DNA of 64,000 nt from Pseudophaeobacter sp. (GTDB lineage: Bacteria > Pseudomonadota > Alphaproteobacteria > Rhodobacterales > Rhodobacteraceae). Shown here in pieces: positions 1-7,245 of the stretch (positions are counted from its first letter, which is position 1; every line of letters starts with the position of its first letter). The DNA lies in assembly GCA_027019165.1 (NCBI GenBank), contig JALUXC010000028.1, positions 1 through 64,000 on the forward strand, in the 5' to 3' direction. Below the pieces are notes generated by a model. The model saw only the letters and a program-made list of their open reading frames with translations. It did not search any database and was not told the DNA's origin. The position numbers and the translations under genes were made by a program.

Positions 1-92
1 AAGTCCACGGTGTATATCCCCAAGCCCTCCCGAAATCCGAAAGGGCAAAAGTGGACGACTTTTACGCCGCCCGCGACAACACTATGCCGTCG

Positions 93-647
93 CTACCGTG
101 GCCGAGTATTGCTCCGCCGTTCACAGTAGGCGAAATTGGTTCGCTTTGACGGTCCACCGGTCATTGTCACCATGGGCCCGAACTTGGCGTTAATTGCATT
201 CGCGCAGGTGAAATCCGTGCCTTCGAAGTTCGCAAATTGCAGGTCAGCACCCGACAGGTCAGCGCCGGTAAAACACGCGCCCTTCAGCGTCGTATTGCTT
301 AGGTCCGTCCGCGTCCCGTCGTTGTTTGCCTTGAAGACGGCCTCTTTGAACGTGGCACCAGTCAGATCCTGATTTCCAAAGTTCACACCGATCAAGGTCG
401 TGCCCGAGAAATCCGCGCCAAGCAGGTATCCCGGCCCCTTGTCGCCGAAGTTCACATTTTCAATCGTCTGACCTTCAAAACTGACACCGCCACCGACATT
501 GGAGCAGACCGGCGCGGCCGAACAGTAAGTCGCGACATCCTCACAATAGTTTGTCGCCGCCTGCGCGTGGCCACACATCAGGGCAACACAACACAGCAGC
601 ACCGCGCACATCGCATTTGACAACAGGATCGGACTGGCAGAATGCAT
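93..647 (-). CDS. Secreted pentapeptide-repeat protein
   Basis: Predicted exported protein of about 184 residues. I chose the ATG at 647 because it starts directly before a hydrophobic signal sequence (about residues 9-30, ending near AQAA); the frame stays open further upstream but without a signal-like start. After cleavage there are several cysteines, then repeated A(D/N)LxG/xNF units (about residues 70-150) typical of pentapeptide-repeat beta-helices, for example GADLSGADLQFANFEGTDF. Pentapeptide proteins have no single common function. No neighbour on the same strand explains it, so the role is unknown; export to the periplasm or outside is the best-supported inference. Confidence 0.75.
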   Translation of the reverse strand: MHSASPILLSNAMCAVLLCCVALMCGHAQAATNYCEDVATYCSAAPVCSNVGGGVSFEGQTIENVNFGDKGPGYLLGADFSGTTLIGVNFGNQDLTGATFKEAVFKANNDGTRTDLSNTTLKGACFTGADLSGADLQFANFEGTDFTCANAINAKFGPMVTMTGGPSKRTNFAYCERRSNTRPR

Positions 648-1047
648 CTCGTCCTCCGAATACTGCCTCACAGGCCTACAGCTTGAGTGTTCTGCAGGAA
701 TTCGACTCAGCTTGTGAAATTCCACCTCGGCCCATGGGAAAACAAGTTTACACCCGAAATATTATTTTACCACTTTAACGGTATTAATATTATTGAGAAA
801 AAATAATCCGCAAAATATCGCCATCCAAAACGGCATTCTCCCATTTTGTGTTGGGGCAATAGACTGAGCCGCACGCCCTGCGCAATCCAGCCCATTCCGC
901 GGCATCAGGACAGGGTTGCACACAGGGAAACCGGGGCGCCATTTGTCGGCAACAGGCAGAGTTCAGGAGATGAAGGCAAGTGAGGTTTGAGCCCAGCAGG
1001 GTCATATTGAGCAGCCCACCCCTGAGCGACAGAAACGACTGTGCAGA
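648..1047. other. Intergenic region, no gene supported
   Basis: About 400 bases between the pentapeptide gene and the terminator of the D-amino-acid operon. The part at about 735-810 is strongly AT-rich compared with the surroundings and is the likely promoter region of the leftward pentapeptide gene. A short leftward frame in 790-1071 runs through the terminator hairpin and has no recognisable domain; I do not call it. Confidence 0.5.
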
Positions 1048-1082
1048 CAAAAAGAAGCGGCCGCCCATCACAGGCGGCCGCT
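1048..1082 (-). terminator. Intrinsic terminator of the dgc/dat operon
   Basis: Perfect 10-bp stem AGCGGCCGCC (1056-1065) with GGCGGCCGCT (1073-1082), 7-nt loop. Read on the minus strand the stem is followed by a T-rich tail (A-rich 1048-1056 on the plus strand). It lies 31 bp past the transaminase stop codon. Confidence 0.9.
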
Positions 1083-1112
1083 TTTCTCAGTACAAGTATT
1101 CTTCCGAAACGA

Positions 1113-1973
1113 TCAGATCGCTTCCTTTACGGATTCTTCCAGATAGATCTCGCGCAGTCGTTTGGCGATCGGACCCGGAGTGCCATCTCTCAGTTGCACT
1201 CCGTCGATTTCCACCACGGGCATCACAAAGGCCGAAGCTGAGGTGGTAAAGGCTTCATCCGCCTCTTTCGCCTCATCGATGGTGAACAGGCGCTCTTCGA
1301 CCTTCAGCTGTGCTTCTTCTGCCATGCGCAGAACTGCCTTGCGGGTGATGCCGTGAAGGATGTCATTGGACAGCGGGCGCGTCACGATCACGCCATCCTT
1401 GACGAAATAGGCGTTGTTCGAGGTGCCTTCGGTCACATAGCCATCCTCGATCATCCAGGCATCATCGGCACCGGCCTTCTTGGCCATCATCTTGCCCATG
1501 GACGGGTAAAGGAGCTGAACCGTCTTGATGTCGCGGCGGCCCCAGCGGATGTCCTCGATCGAGATGATCTTGGCGCCCTTCTTGGAGGCTTCACTGTTGG
1601 CAAGTCCCGGCTTGTTCTGAGTGAACAGCACGATGGTCGGCTTGGTCTCCAAGCTTGGGAAAACAAAATCACGGTCGCCGTCCGAACCACGGGTTACTTG
1701 CAGATAGACAAGGCCTTCATCAATGCCGTTCAGCTCCACCAGCTTGCGGTGAATCTCCAGCAGTTCGTCCTTGGTGCAGGGCTCCTGCATGTCCAGCTCA
1801 TCCAGTGAGCGTTTGAGGCGCACGGCGTGGCCTTCGAAGTCAATCAGCTTGCCGCCCAGAACCGAGGTGACCTCATACACCGCATCCGCCATCAGGAAAC
1901 CACGGTCAAAGATCGAGACCTTGGCTTCGGTCTCCGGCAGGTATTCGCCATTTACATAAACAGTACGGGTCAT
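1113..1973 (-). CDS. dat: D-amino-acid transaminase (class IV aminotransferase)
   Basis: PLP enzyme of the fold-type IV aminotransferases, 286 residues, the usual length for D-alanine aminotransferases. It would move the amino group between D-amino acids and 2-oxo acids, for example D-Glu/D-Ala with pyruvate/2-oxoglutarate. Visible family signs are FDRGFLMADAVYEV near residue 20, the DIK motif carrying the PLP lysine (WGRRDIKTVQLL, about residue 145) and TEGTSNNAYFV near 180. The start at 1973 follows GGAGACGACA. It sits 10 bp downstream of dgcA, so it is almost certainly co-transcribed with the D-glutamate genes. Class IV members also include branched-chain aminotransferases; the context and the motif set favour the D-amino-acid form. 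Confidence 0.85.
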   Translation of the reverse strand: MTRTVYVNGEYLPETEAKVSIFDRGFLMADAVYEVTSVLGGKLIDFEGHAVRLKRSLDELDMQEPCTKDELLEIHRKLVELNGIDEGLVYLQVTRGSDGDRDFVFPSLETKPTIVLFTQNKPGLANSEASKKGAKIISIEDIRWGRRDIKTVQLLYPSMGKMMAKKAGADDAWMIEDGYVTEGTSNNAYFVKDGVIVTRPLSNDILHGITRKAVLRMAEEAQLKVEERLFTIDEAKEADEAFTTSASAFVMPVVEIDGVQLRDGTPGPIAKRLREIYLEESVKEAI

Positions 1974-1983
1974 TGTCGTCTCC

Positions 1984-2949
1984 TCAACCCCAGAGTTCAG
2001 CCTTGGGCGGATGCACCCCGGCAGCGTCGTATTCCATTGTGACCTCGCGGTCTTCGGACAGAAGCAACGGCCCGTCAAGGTCCGTCACCATCGCCCCCTG
2101 AGCCAAGAGCTGCGCAGGCGCCATGGCAAGGGAGGACCCCATCATGCAGCCGACCATTACCTTGTAACCTTCGGCCAAAGCCGCGTCGCGCAGTTTCAGC
2201 GCCTCGGTCAGGCCCCCTGTCTTGTCCAGCTTGATGTTCACCACATCGTATTTACCCTTGAGTTTCGGCAGGCTGGCGCGGTCATGGCAGCTTTCGTCGG
2301 CGCAGACAGGCACTGGGCGCTCCATGCCAATCAGCGCATCGTCCTCACCTGCGGGCAAGGGCTGCTCGACCAGAGAAACACCCAAACGCACCAGATGCGG
2401 TGCGAGGTCAGAATAGACCTTGGCGCTCCAGCCTTCGTTGGCGTCGATGATGATCTTGGCATCGGGGGCACCTGCGCGCACGGCCTCAAGGCGTGGCATG
2501 TCATCAGCAGTGCCGAGCTTGATCTTTAAAAGCGGGCGATGGGCGTTCTCGGCGGCCTGCTGCTGCATCACTTCGGGGGTATCCAGCGACAGGGTATAGG
2601 CGGTGATCTCCGATCCCGGCGCAGGCAGACCTGCAAGCTCCCAGACCCGTTTGCCTGCCTGTTTCGCCTCAAGATCCCACAGGGCGCAGTCGACCGCATT
2701 GCGGGCTGCCCCGGCAGGCAGCAGCGATTGCAATTCGGCGCGGGTAAAGCTGCCCGGCAGCCCCATGATCTCGGCCGTCACGCTGTCGAGGGTCTCATCA
2801 TAGCGCGCATATGGCACGCATTCGCCCCAGCCTGTCACCCCGTCCTGTTCGACCCGGACGGTCAGCACCTTGGCCTCGGTCCGCGAGCCGCGGGAGATGG
2901 TAAAGGCCCGCGCCAGTTTGAAGACATCCGGCGTCACGGTGACTTTCAT
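1984..2949 (-). CDS. dgcA: N-acetyl-D-glutamate racemase DgcA (enolase-superfamily dipeptide-epimerase type)
   Basis: Enolase-superfamily protein, 321 residues, of the L-Ala-D/L-Glu epimerase group. Next to DgcN it is expected to racemise N-acetyl-D-glutamate to N-acetyl-L-glutamate. The sequence shows the KIKLG motif with the catalytic lysine (about residue 150), metal ligands in IIIDANEGW, EQPLP and CADESC, and a second lysine in NIKLDKTGG. The start at 2949 follows GAAAGGA and removes an unlikely N-terminal extension that would run into dgcN. Without context it could be called a dipeptide epimerase; the neighbouring dgcN makes the D-glutamate role the better call. Confidence 0.85.
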   Translation of the reverse strand: MKVTVTPDVFKLARAFTISRGSRTEAKVLTVRVEQDGVTGWGECVPYARYDETLDSVTAEIMGLPGSFTRAELQSLLPAGAARNAVDCALWDLEAKQAGKRVWELAGLPAPGSEITAYTLSLDTPEVMQQQAAENAHRPLLKIKLGTADDMPRLEAVRAGAPDAKIIIDANEGWSAKVYSDLAPHLVRLGVSLVEQPLPAGEDDALIGMERPVPVCADESCHDRASLPKLKGKYDVVNIKLDKTGGLTEALKLRDAALAEGYKVMVGCMMGSSLAMAPAQLLAQGAMVTDLDGPLLLSEDREVTMEYDAAGVHPPKAELWG

Positions 2950-2997
2950 GATTGATCCTTTCGAGGTCTTGATCTGGGACTTTGGCGGATTGGACAT

Positions 2998-3024
2998 AAA
3001 AAGGGCGCCTGTTGCCAGACGCCC
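2998..3024 (-). terminator. Terminator-like hairpin between dgcN and dgcA
   Basis: GGGCGCCTG (3003-3011) pairs with CAGACGCCC (3016-3024), nine pairs including one G-U, around a 4-nt loop. On the minus strand the hairpin is followed directly by five T. It lies inside the presumed dgcN-dgcA-dat operon and would lower expression of the two downstream genes relative to dgcN. Confidence 0.75.
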
Positions 3025-3034
3025 CTCATAGAAA

Positions 3035-4036
3035 TCAGATTGCAGCCAGCGCGTCCACCAGGCGGTCGGCGCCGTGGCGGTAGGGGTCAACCGCGGGCAG
3101 GCCCATGCGTTTTTCGACTTCCTCGAGGTAGGCCACGGCCTCTTCTTCGCTCAGGTGCTGAGTGTTGACCGAGATGCCGACAACCTGACAGTCCGGGTTC
3201 GATTTGCGGGCCAGCGGCAGGGCAGTGTCACGCAGCTCTTCCAGCGTGGGCAGGCTAAAGCCCGGCAGGCCGCGCATGTGTTCACGGGTGGGTTCATGGC
3301 ACAGGATCAGTGCATCGGGCTGACCGCCATGCACCAGCGCCATGGTCACACCGGAATAGGAGATGTGGAACAGGGAGCCCTGCCCTTCGATCAGATCCCA
3401 GTGGTCGTCGTCATTGTCCGGGGTCAGATACTCGATGGAGCCTGCCATAAAATCAGCAATGACCGCATCCAGCGGCACGCCATGGCCGGTGATCAGGATG
3501 CCGGTCTGGCCGGTGGCGCGGAAGGTAGACTTCATGCCGCGTTTCTGCATCTCGGCATCCATCGCCAGCGCCGTGTACATCTTGCCGACCGAACAATCGG
3601 TGCCGACGGCCAGGCAACGCTTGCCTTTTCGTTTTACGCCATTTGCAATCGGATAGCCGACCGAAGGCACGCGCACATCGTGCAGGGTGCCGCCATGGGT
3701 CTGCGCCGCCGCAACAAGGTCACCTTCGTCGCGCAGCAGGTTGTGCAGGCCGGAGGCAATGTCATAGCCCATTTCCAGCGCCTTGATCAGCACTTCTTTC
3801 CATGCGGGCGAAATAACACCGCCGCGGTTGGCAACGCCGATCACAAGGGTGCGCGCACCAGCGGCTTTGGCCTCGTCCAGGGTCATCTCAGTGAGGCCCA
3901 GATCCGCACCACAACCGGGCAAAGAGATCTGACCAACCGCATGGTCCGGGCGCCAGTCGCGGATGCCAATGGCCACCTTTGCCGCAAGCATGTCTGGCGC
4001 ATCGCCAAGGAACAGCAGATAGGGTGTCTCGATCAT
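3035..4036 (-). CDS. dgcN: D-glutamate N-acetyltransferase DgcN (DUF1611)
   Basis: DUF1611 family protein, 333 residues, the typical length. DgcN acetylates D-glutamate with acetyl-CoA as the first step of the DgcN-DgcA D-glutamate catabolic route known from marine bacteria. The nucleotide-binding-like loop GTDCSVGKMYTA (about residue 145) and RATGQTGILI are the family hallmarks, with GQGSLFHISYSGVTMALVHG further on. It is the first gene of the operon, with dgcA and a D-amino-acid transaminase downstream. The promoter must lie in the 303-bp gap shared with divergent mcl1. No LysR-type dgcR gene is adjacent, unlike the described system. Confidence 0.88.
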   Translation of the reverse strand: MIETPYLLFLGDAPDMLAAKVAIGIRDWRPDHAVGQISLPGCGADLGLTEMTLDEAKAAGARTLVIGVANRGGVISPAWKEVLIKALEMGYDIASGLHNLLRDEGDLVAAAQTHGGTLHDVRVPSVGYPIANGVKRKGKRCLAVGTDCSVGKMYTALAMDAEMQKRGMKSTFRATGQTGILITGHGVPLDAVIADFMAGSIEYLTPDNDDDHWDLIEGQGSLFHISYSGVTMALVHGGQPDALILCHEPTREHMRGLPGFSLPTLEELRDTALPLARKSNPDCQVVGISVNTQHLSEEEAVAYLEEVEKRMGLPAVDPYRHGADRLVDALAAI

Positions 4037-4339
4037 CTCGGGCCTCCGTTAAACATGATTCCTGCGGACCATAAGGCCTGTGGGCCGCGAAGCGGTCCCG
4101 TTTTTGCATTTGCAAGAAAGCCCTATTCGAAGAATCTTCGAATCACGATGCAAAATGCCGAACAAACTCCCACCGAACCGCGAAATCCCGGTCACTCTTA
4201 CGCAGCAGTAAGATCTTGCCAACCTTCACCGCGTGGCCATGCTGCGACTGCAAACTTCCCCTTGCAAGGCCCTGCGCAATTTCATACCACAATGGCGACC
4301 GAAATCGTAATTTCATTACCCCACTAGGGAGCGCCTTTC
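4037..4339. promoter_or_regulatory. Divergent promoter region dgcN / mcl1 with a 19-bp palindrome
   Basis: A 303-bp gap holding both divergent promoters. The clearest element is a perfect inverted repeat ATTCGAAGA-A-TCTTCGAAT at 4125-4143, the form expected for a dimeric regulator. A smaller palindrome TTGCATTTGCAA lies at 4104-4115. The mcl1-proximal half has TGCAAA (4249-4254) and CTTGCAAG (4261-4268). Which gene each site controls cannot be read from the sequence. Confidence 0.5.
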
Positions 4340-5299
4340 ATGAGCTTTCGCATCCAGCCCGCCGCCCCGGCACGCCCCAACCGCTGCCAGCTGTTCGGCC
4401 CCGGCTCCAACACCAAACTCTTTGCCAAAATGGCCGCTTCGGCTGCGGATGTGATCAACCTCGATCTGGAAGACTCCGTTGCGCCCACCGACAAGGACAT
4501 TGCCCGCGCCAATGTGATCGAGGCGTTGAACACCGTGGACTGGGGCAAGAAATACATGTCGGTCCGTATCAATGGGCTGGACACGCCCTATTGGTATCGC
4601 GATGTGGTGGACCTCCTGGAACAGGCAGGCGACCGTCTGGACCAGATCATGATCCCCAAGGTGGGCTGCGCGGCAGATGTCTATGCCGTGGACGCGCTGG
4701 TCACCGCGATTGAGCGCGCCAAGGGCCGCACCAAGCCGATTTCCTTTGAGGTGATCATCGAATCCGCCGCTGGCATTGCCCATGTGGAAGAGATCGCAGC
4801 CTCTTCTCCGCGCCTGCAGGCGATGAGCCTGGGTGCGGCCGACTTTGCCGCCTCCATGGGCATGCAGACCACCGGCATCGGCGGCACGCAGGAAAACTAC
4901 TACATGCTGCGGGAAGGTGAAAAGCACTGGTCCGACCCCTGGCACTGGGCGCAGGCCGCCATCGTTGCTGCCTGCCGCACCCATGGTGTGCTGCCCGTGG
5001 ATGGCCCCTTCGGCGATTTCTCGGACGACGAAGGCTATATCGCGCAGGCCAAACGCTCGGCCACGCTGGGCATGGTCGGCAAATGGGCCATCCATCCCAA
5101 GCAAATCGCCCTGGCCAACGAGGTCTTCACACCATCAGAGGAAGCCGTTGCAGAGGCGCGGGAGATCCTGGCCGCCATGGAGCAGGCCAAGGCCAACGGC
5201 GAAGGCGCCACGGTCTACAAGGGTCGCCTTGTGGACATCGCCTCGATCAAGCAGGCCGAGGTGATCGTCGCCCAGTCCGAGCTGATCGCCGCAAGCTGA
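4340..5299 (+). CDS. mcl1: L-malyl-CoA/beta-methylmalyl-CoA lyase
   Basis: CitE-like C-C lyase, 319 residues, matching the length of the Rhodobacter enzyme. In the ethylmalonyl-CoA pathway it splits (2R,3S)-beta-methylmalyl-CoA to glyoxylate and propionyl-CoA and also acts on L-malyl-CoA, allowing growth on acetate-level carbon. The sequence shows INLDLEDSVAP (about residue 40), SVRINGLDTP, and the Mg-binding glutamate in FEVIIESAAGI (about 140), followed by GAADFAASMG and AIHPKQI. The start at 4340 is preceded by GGGAGCGCC. It ends before a strong terminator and appears to be a single-gene unit divergent from dgcN. Confidence in the family is high. Confidence 0.92.
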   Translation: MSFRIQPAAPARPNRCQLFGPGSNTKLFAKMAASAADVINLDLEDSVAPTDKDIARANVIEALNTVDWGKKYMSVRINGLDTPYWYRDVVDLLEQAGDRLDQIMIPKVGCAADVYAVDALVTAIERAKGRTKPISFEVIIESAAGIAHVEEIAASSPRLQAMSLGAADFAASMGMQTTGIGGTQENYYMLREGEKHWSDPWHWAQAAIVAACRTHGVLPVDGPFGDFSDDEGYIAQAKRSATLGMVGKWAIHPKQIALANEVFTPSEEAVAEAREILAAMEQAKANGEGATVYKGRLVDIASIKQAEVIVAQSELIAAS

Positions 5300-5335
5300 C
5301 CCTATCGGCAGAGCCCGATATGTGACTAGAGTGGA

Positions 5336-5362
5336 GGGGGCACCAACAGGCGCCCCCTTTTT
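5336..5362 (+). terminator. Intrinsic terminator after mcl1
   Basis: GGGGGC (5336-5341) pairs with GCCCCC (5352-5357), extended by CC/GG inside, and is followed by TTTTT (5358-5362). It begins 36 bp past the mcl1 stop and lies just before the next gene's ribosome binding site. Confidence 0.85.
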
Positions 5363-5379
5363 CCGTTCGGAGGTATCCC

Positions 5380-5985
5380 TTGGCCGATCTCACCCTGTTT
5401 CACACCGCAGAAGTGCATGTGTCGACCTTTGAGGCCCTGGCCCCCGAGGCACAGTTGGCTCATGTGGTACGCCCAGAATGGCTTGAGCGCGCCCAGGGCG
5501 GCATCGACGCCGAGCTAGCGCATGAAATCACCCAGGCGATTGAGGCCGTTCAGGGGCCAGTCTTGTGCAGCTGCACCACCATCGGCGCGGTGGCCGAAAA
5601 GGCTGGTGCCACCCGGATAGACTGGCCCATGATGCAGAAGGCCGCAGAGATTGGCGGGCCGGTGATGCTGGCCTATTGCCTGGACAGCACCCTCGCCCCC
5701 TCCACCGCCCTATTGGAGCGGGCGTTTCTGGAGCTGGGCAAATCCCCGGAGATCCGCAGCCTACCCCTGACCGGGCTTTGGCACCATTTCACAGCCGGTG
5801 ACGTGGACAGGTTTCATCGGCAGATTGCCGAATGGGTTGGCACATCGCTGAGTTTGGTTTCGGATACCTCTTGCGTGGTTCTGGCGCAGGCCTCGATGGC
5901 CGGAGCCGCAAAGCACATCGACAGCAACGTGCCCGTGCTAACCTCCCCCGAAATCGCAATAAGCTCTTTGCTTGCAGACGCCTAA
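5380..5985 (+). CDS. Asp/Glu racemase-like protein of unknown function (TTG start)
   Basis: Conserved-looking protein of 201 residues. The best start is TTG at 5380, seven bases after a strong GGAGG (5369-5373). Two conserved-cysteine blocks, VLCSCTTIGAVAEKAG (about residue 61) and SDTSCVVLAQASMAGA (about 164), followed by VLTSPEIAISSL, resemble the layout of the Asp/Glu/hydantoin racemase superfamily, where two cysteines act on opposite faces. I infer that fold; a reaction cannot be assigned. It is set apart from mcl1 by a terminator and has no partner gene. Proximity to the D-glutamate operon is suggestive but may be chance. Confidence 0.6.
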   Translation: MADLTLFHTAEVHVSTFEALAPEAQLAHVVRPEWLERAQGGIDAELAHEITQAIEAVQGPVLCSCTTIGAVAEKAGATRIDWPMMQKAAEIGGPVMLAYCLDSTLAPSTALLERAFLELGKSPEIRSLPLTGLWHHFTAGDVDRFHRQIAEWVGTSLSLVSDTSCVVLAQASMAGAAKHIDSNVPVLTSPEIAISSLLADA

Positions 5986-6027
5986 AGCGTCCAGCGAAAA
6001 AACTGAGACAGGGTGCATCACATAACA

Positions 6028-6053
6028 CGTTGAAATTTATGATTTCAGGCAGC
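6028..6053. repeat. Palindromic module shared with the 62.7-kb repeat
   Basis: A near-palindromic 26-base stretch with arms TGAAAT and ATTTCA, differing by a one-base insertion and one substitution from 62677-62701. It lies between the convergent ends of the 5380 gene and the Lrp gene, and is flanked by imperfect matching arms (CACG 6026-6029 and CGTG 6058-6061). A T-run follows at 6066-6070, so it may also end transcription rightward. Confidence 0.7.
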
Positions 6054-6082
6054 TTTGCGTGATTGATTTTTCGCATGGCGCT

Positions 6083-6535
6083 CTAGGCGCGCATGTCCTT
6101 GGGTGAACCCATAACGACATAGGTCGTGATTGAGGTGACATAGGGCGAGGTGCCCAGGATATCTGTGTGAAACCGCTTGTAGCTGGGCAGATCGGCGCAT
6201 TCGACGCGCAACAGATATTCAATTGTACCGGTGATATTGTGGCATTCCACCACCTCCGGAGCGGCCTGCATGGCGCGCTCAAACGCCTCTTGCGCCTCTT
6301 TGGTGTGCTCGCCCAGGCCAACGCCAATATAGGTGACAAAGCCGATCCCCATCGCTTCGCGATTCAGCACCGCCTTGTAGCCGGAGATGACGCCTTCGCG
6401 CTCCAACTCTTGCACGCGGCGCAGACAGGCCGATGGAGACAGGCCAACGCGATCGGCCAGCTCAAGATTGCTGATCCGCCCATCGCGGGACAATTCCCGC
6501 AATATCCGTTTATTTATTGCGTCATTCTTCGCCAT
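6083..6535 (-). CDS. Lrp/AsnC family transcriptional regulator
   Basis: Lrp/AsnC regulator, 150 residues, full length. The N-terminal helix-turn-helix (about 8-50, DGRISNLELADRVGLSPSACLRRV) is followed by a RAM ligand-binding domain (about 65-145) with the usual CHNITGTIEYLLRV segment. Such regulators sense amino acids and often control a divergently encoded exporter. A LysE-type exporter starts 73 bp away on the other strand, so the pair is probably a sensor-exporter unit sharing the gap 6536-6608. The effector amino acid is not predictable from sequence. Confidence 0.9.
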   Translation of the reverse strand: MAKNDAINKRILRELSRDGRISNLELADRVGLSPSACLRRVQELEREGVISGYKAVLNREAMGIGFVTYIGVGLGEHTKEAQEAFERAMQAAPEVVECHNITGTIEYLLRVECADLPSYKRFHTDILGTSPYVTSITTYVVMGSPKDMRA

Positions 6536-6608
6536 ATATTGCGCAGAAAATCAAGAAGCGCAGCGAAACGCAATTTCATTCTGACTTTGACGCGTCAGAT
6601 TCTCCGCC

Positions 6609-7205
6609 ATGACACATGATCTTTTGCTTGCGCTGGCGCTTTTCGCCTTCGTCTCGTCCATCACACCGGGCCCCAACAACCTTATGCTCATGGCTTCGGG
6701 CGCCAATTTTGGGTTCCGCCGTACGATTCCGCATATGCTGGGGGTGGGATTGGGCTTTGTCTTTATGGTCGTTCTCGTCGGTGCAGGTCTGATCCAGATC
6801 TTTGACGCTTTTCCAGTGACCTACAGCGTTCTGAAAGCCGTCTCGGTCCTCTACCTTCTGTACCTGGCATGGAAGATCGCCAATGCAGGACCAGCCGAGA
6901 CCGGGCAGATCAAGGGGCAACCCATGACCTTTGTGCAGGCTGCAGCCTTTCAATGGGTCAACCCAAAGGCCTGGACGATGGCCCTGACCGCCATCAGCGC
7001 CTATGCGCCGGAACAGTCTCTCTGGGCCATCGGTGTCGTCGCGGTCATCTTTGGCGCGGTGAACCTGCCTTCCGTCAGTTCTTGGACGGTTCTGGGGCAG
7101 CAGATGGCACGCTTTTTGACCAATCCCAAACGCCTCAGGACCTTCAATTGGGCTATGGCGCTTTTGCTGGTGGCCTCTCTTTATCCGGTGATCTGGCCGA
7201 CGTGA
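6609..7205 (+). CDS. LysE/RhtB family amino-acid exporter
   Basis: Inner-membrane exporter, 198 residues, the usual size, with about six hydrophobic segments. The N-terminal SSITPGPNNLMLMASGANFG (about residues 16-35) is the family signature, and FQWVNPKAWTMAL near 115 is the second conserved block. The family exports basic or neutral amino acids or homoserine lactone/threonine. It is divergent from the Lrp regulator at 6083-6535, which probably controls it. It ends 40 bp before the convergent AraC-type regulator gene. Confidence 0.9.
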   Translation: MTHDLLLALALFAFVSSITPGPNNLMLMASGANFGFRRTIPHMLGVGLGFVFMVVLVGAGLIQIFDAFPVTYSVLKAVSVLYLLYLAWKIANAGPAETGQIKGQPMTFVQAAAFQWVNPKAWTMALTAISAYAPEQSLWAIGVVAVIFGAVNLPSVSSWTVLGQQMARFLTNPKRLRTFNWAMALLLVASLYPVIWPT

Positions 7206-7245
7206 CCCGGCCAGACCCTTGCTGCGAATTCAACGCATGCCAACC

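Noticed and set aside
790-1071. Short minus-strand frame before the dat terminator
   Set aside because: It includes the terminator hairpin in its 5' part, has no ribosome site or domain.
3074-4327. Long plus-strand open frame opposite dgcN
   Set aside because: Antisense of a clear DUF1611 gene; no start signal or domain, composition typical of a shadow frame.
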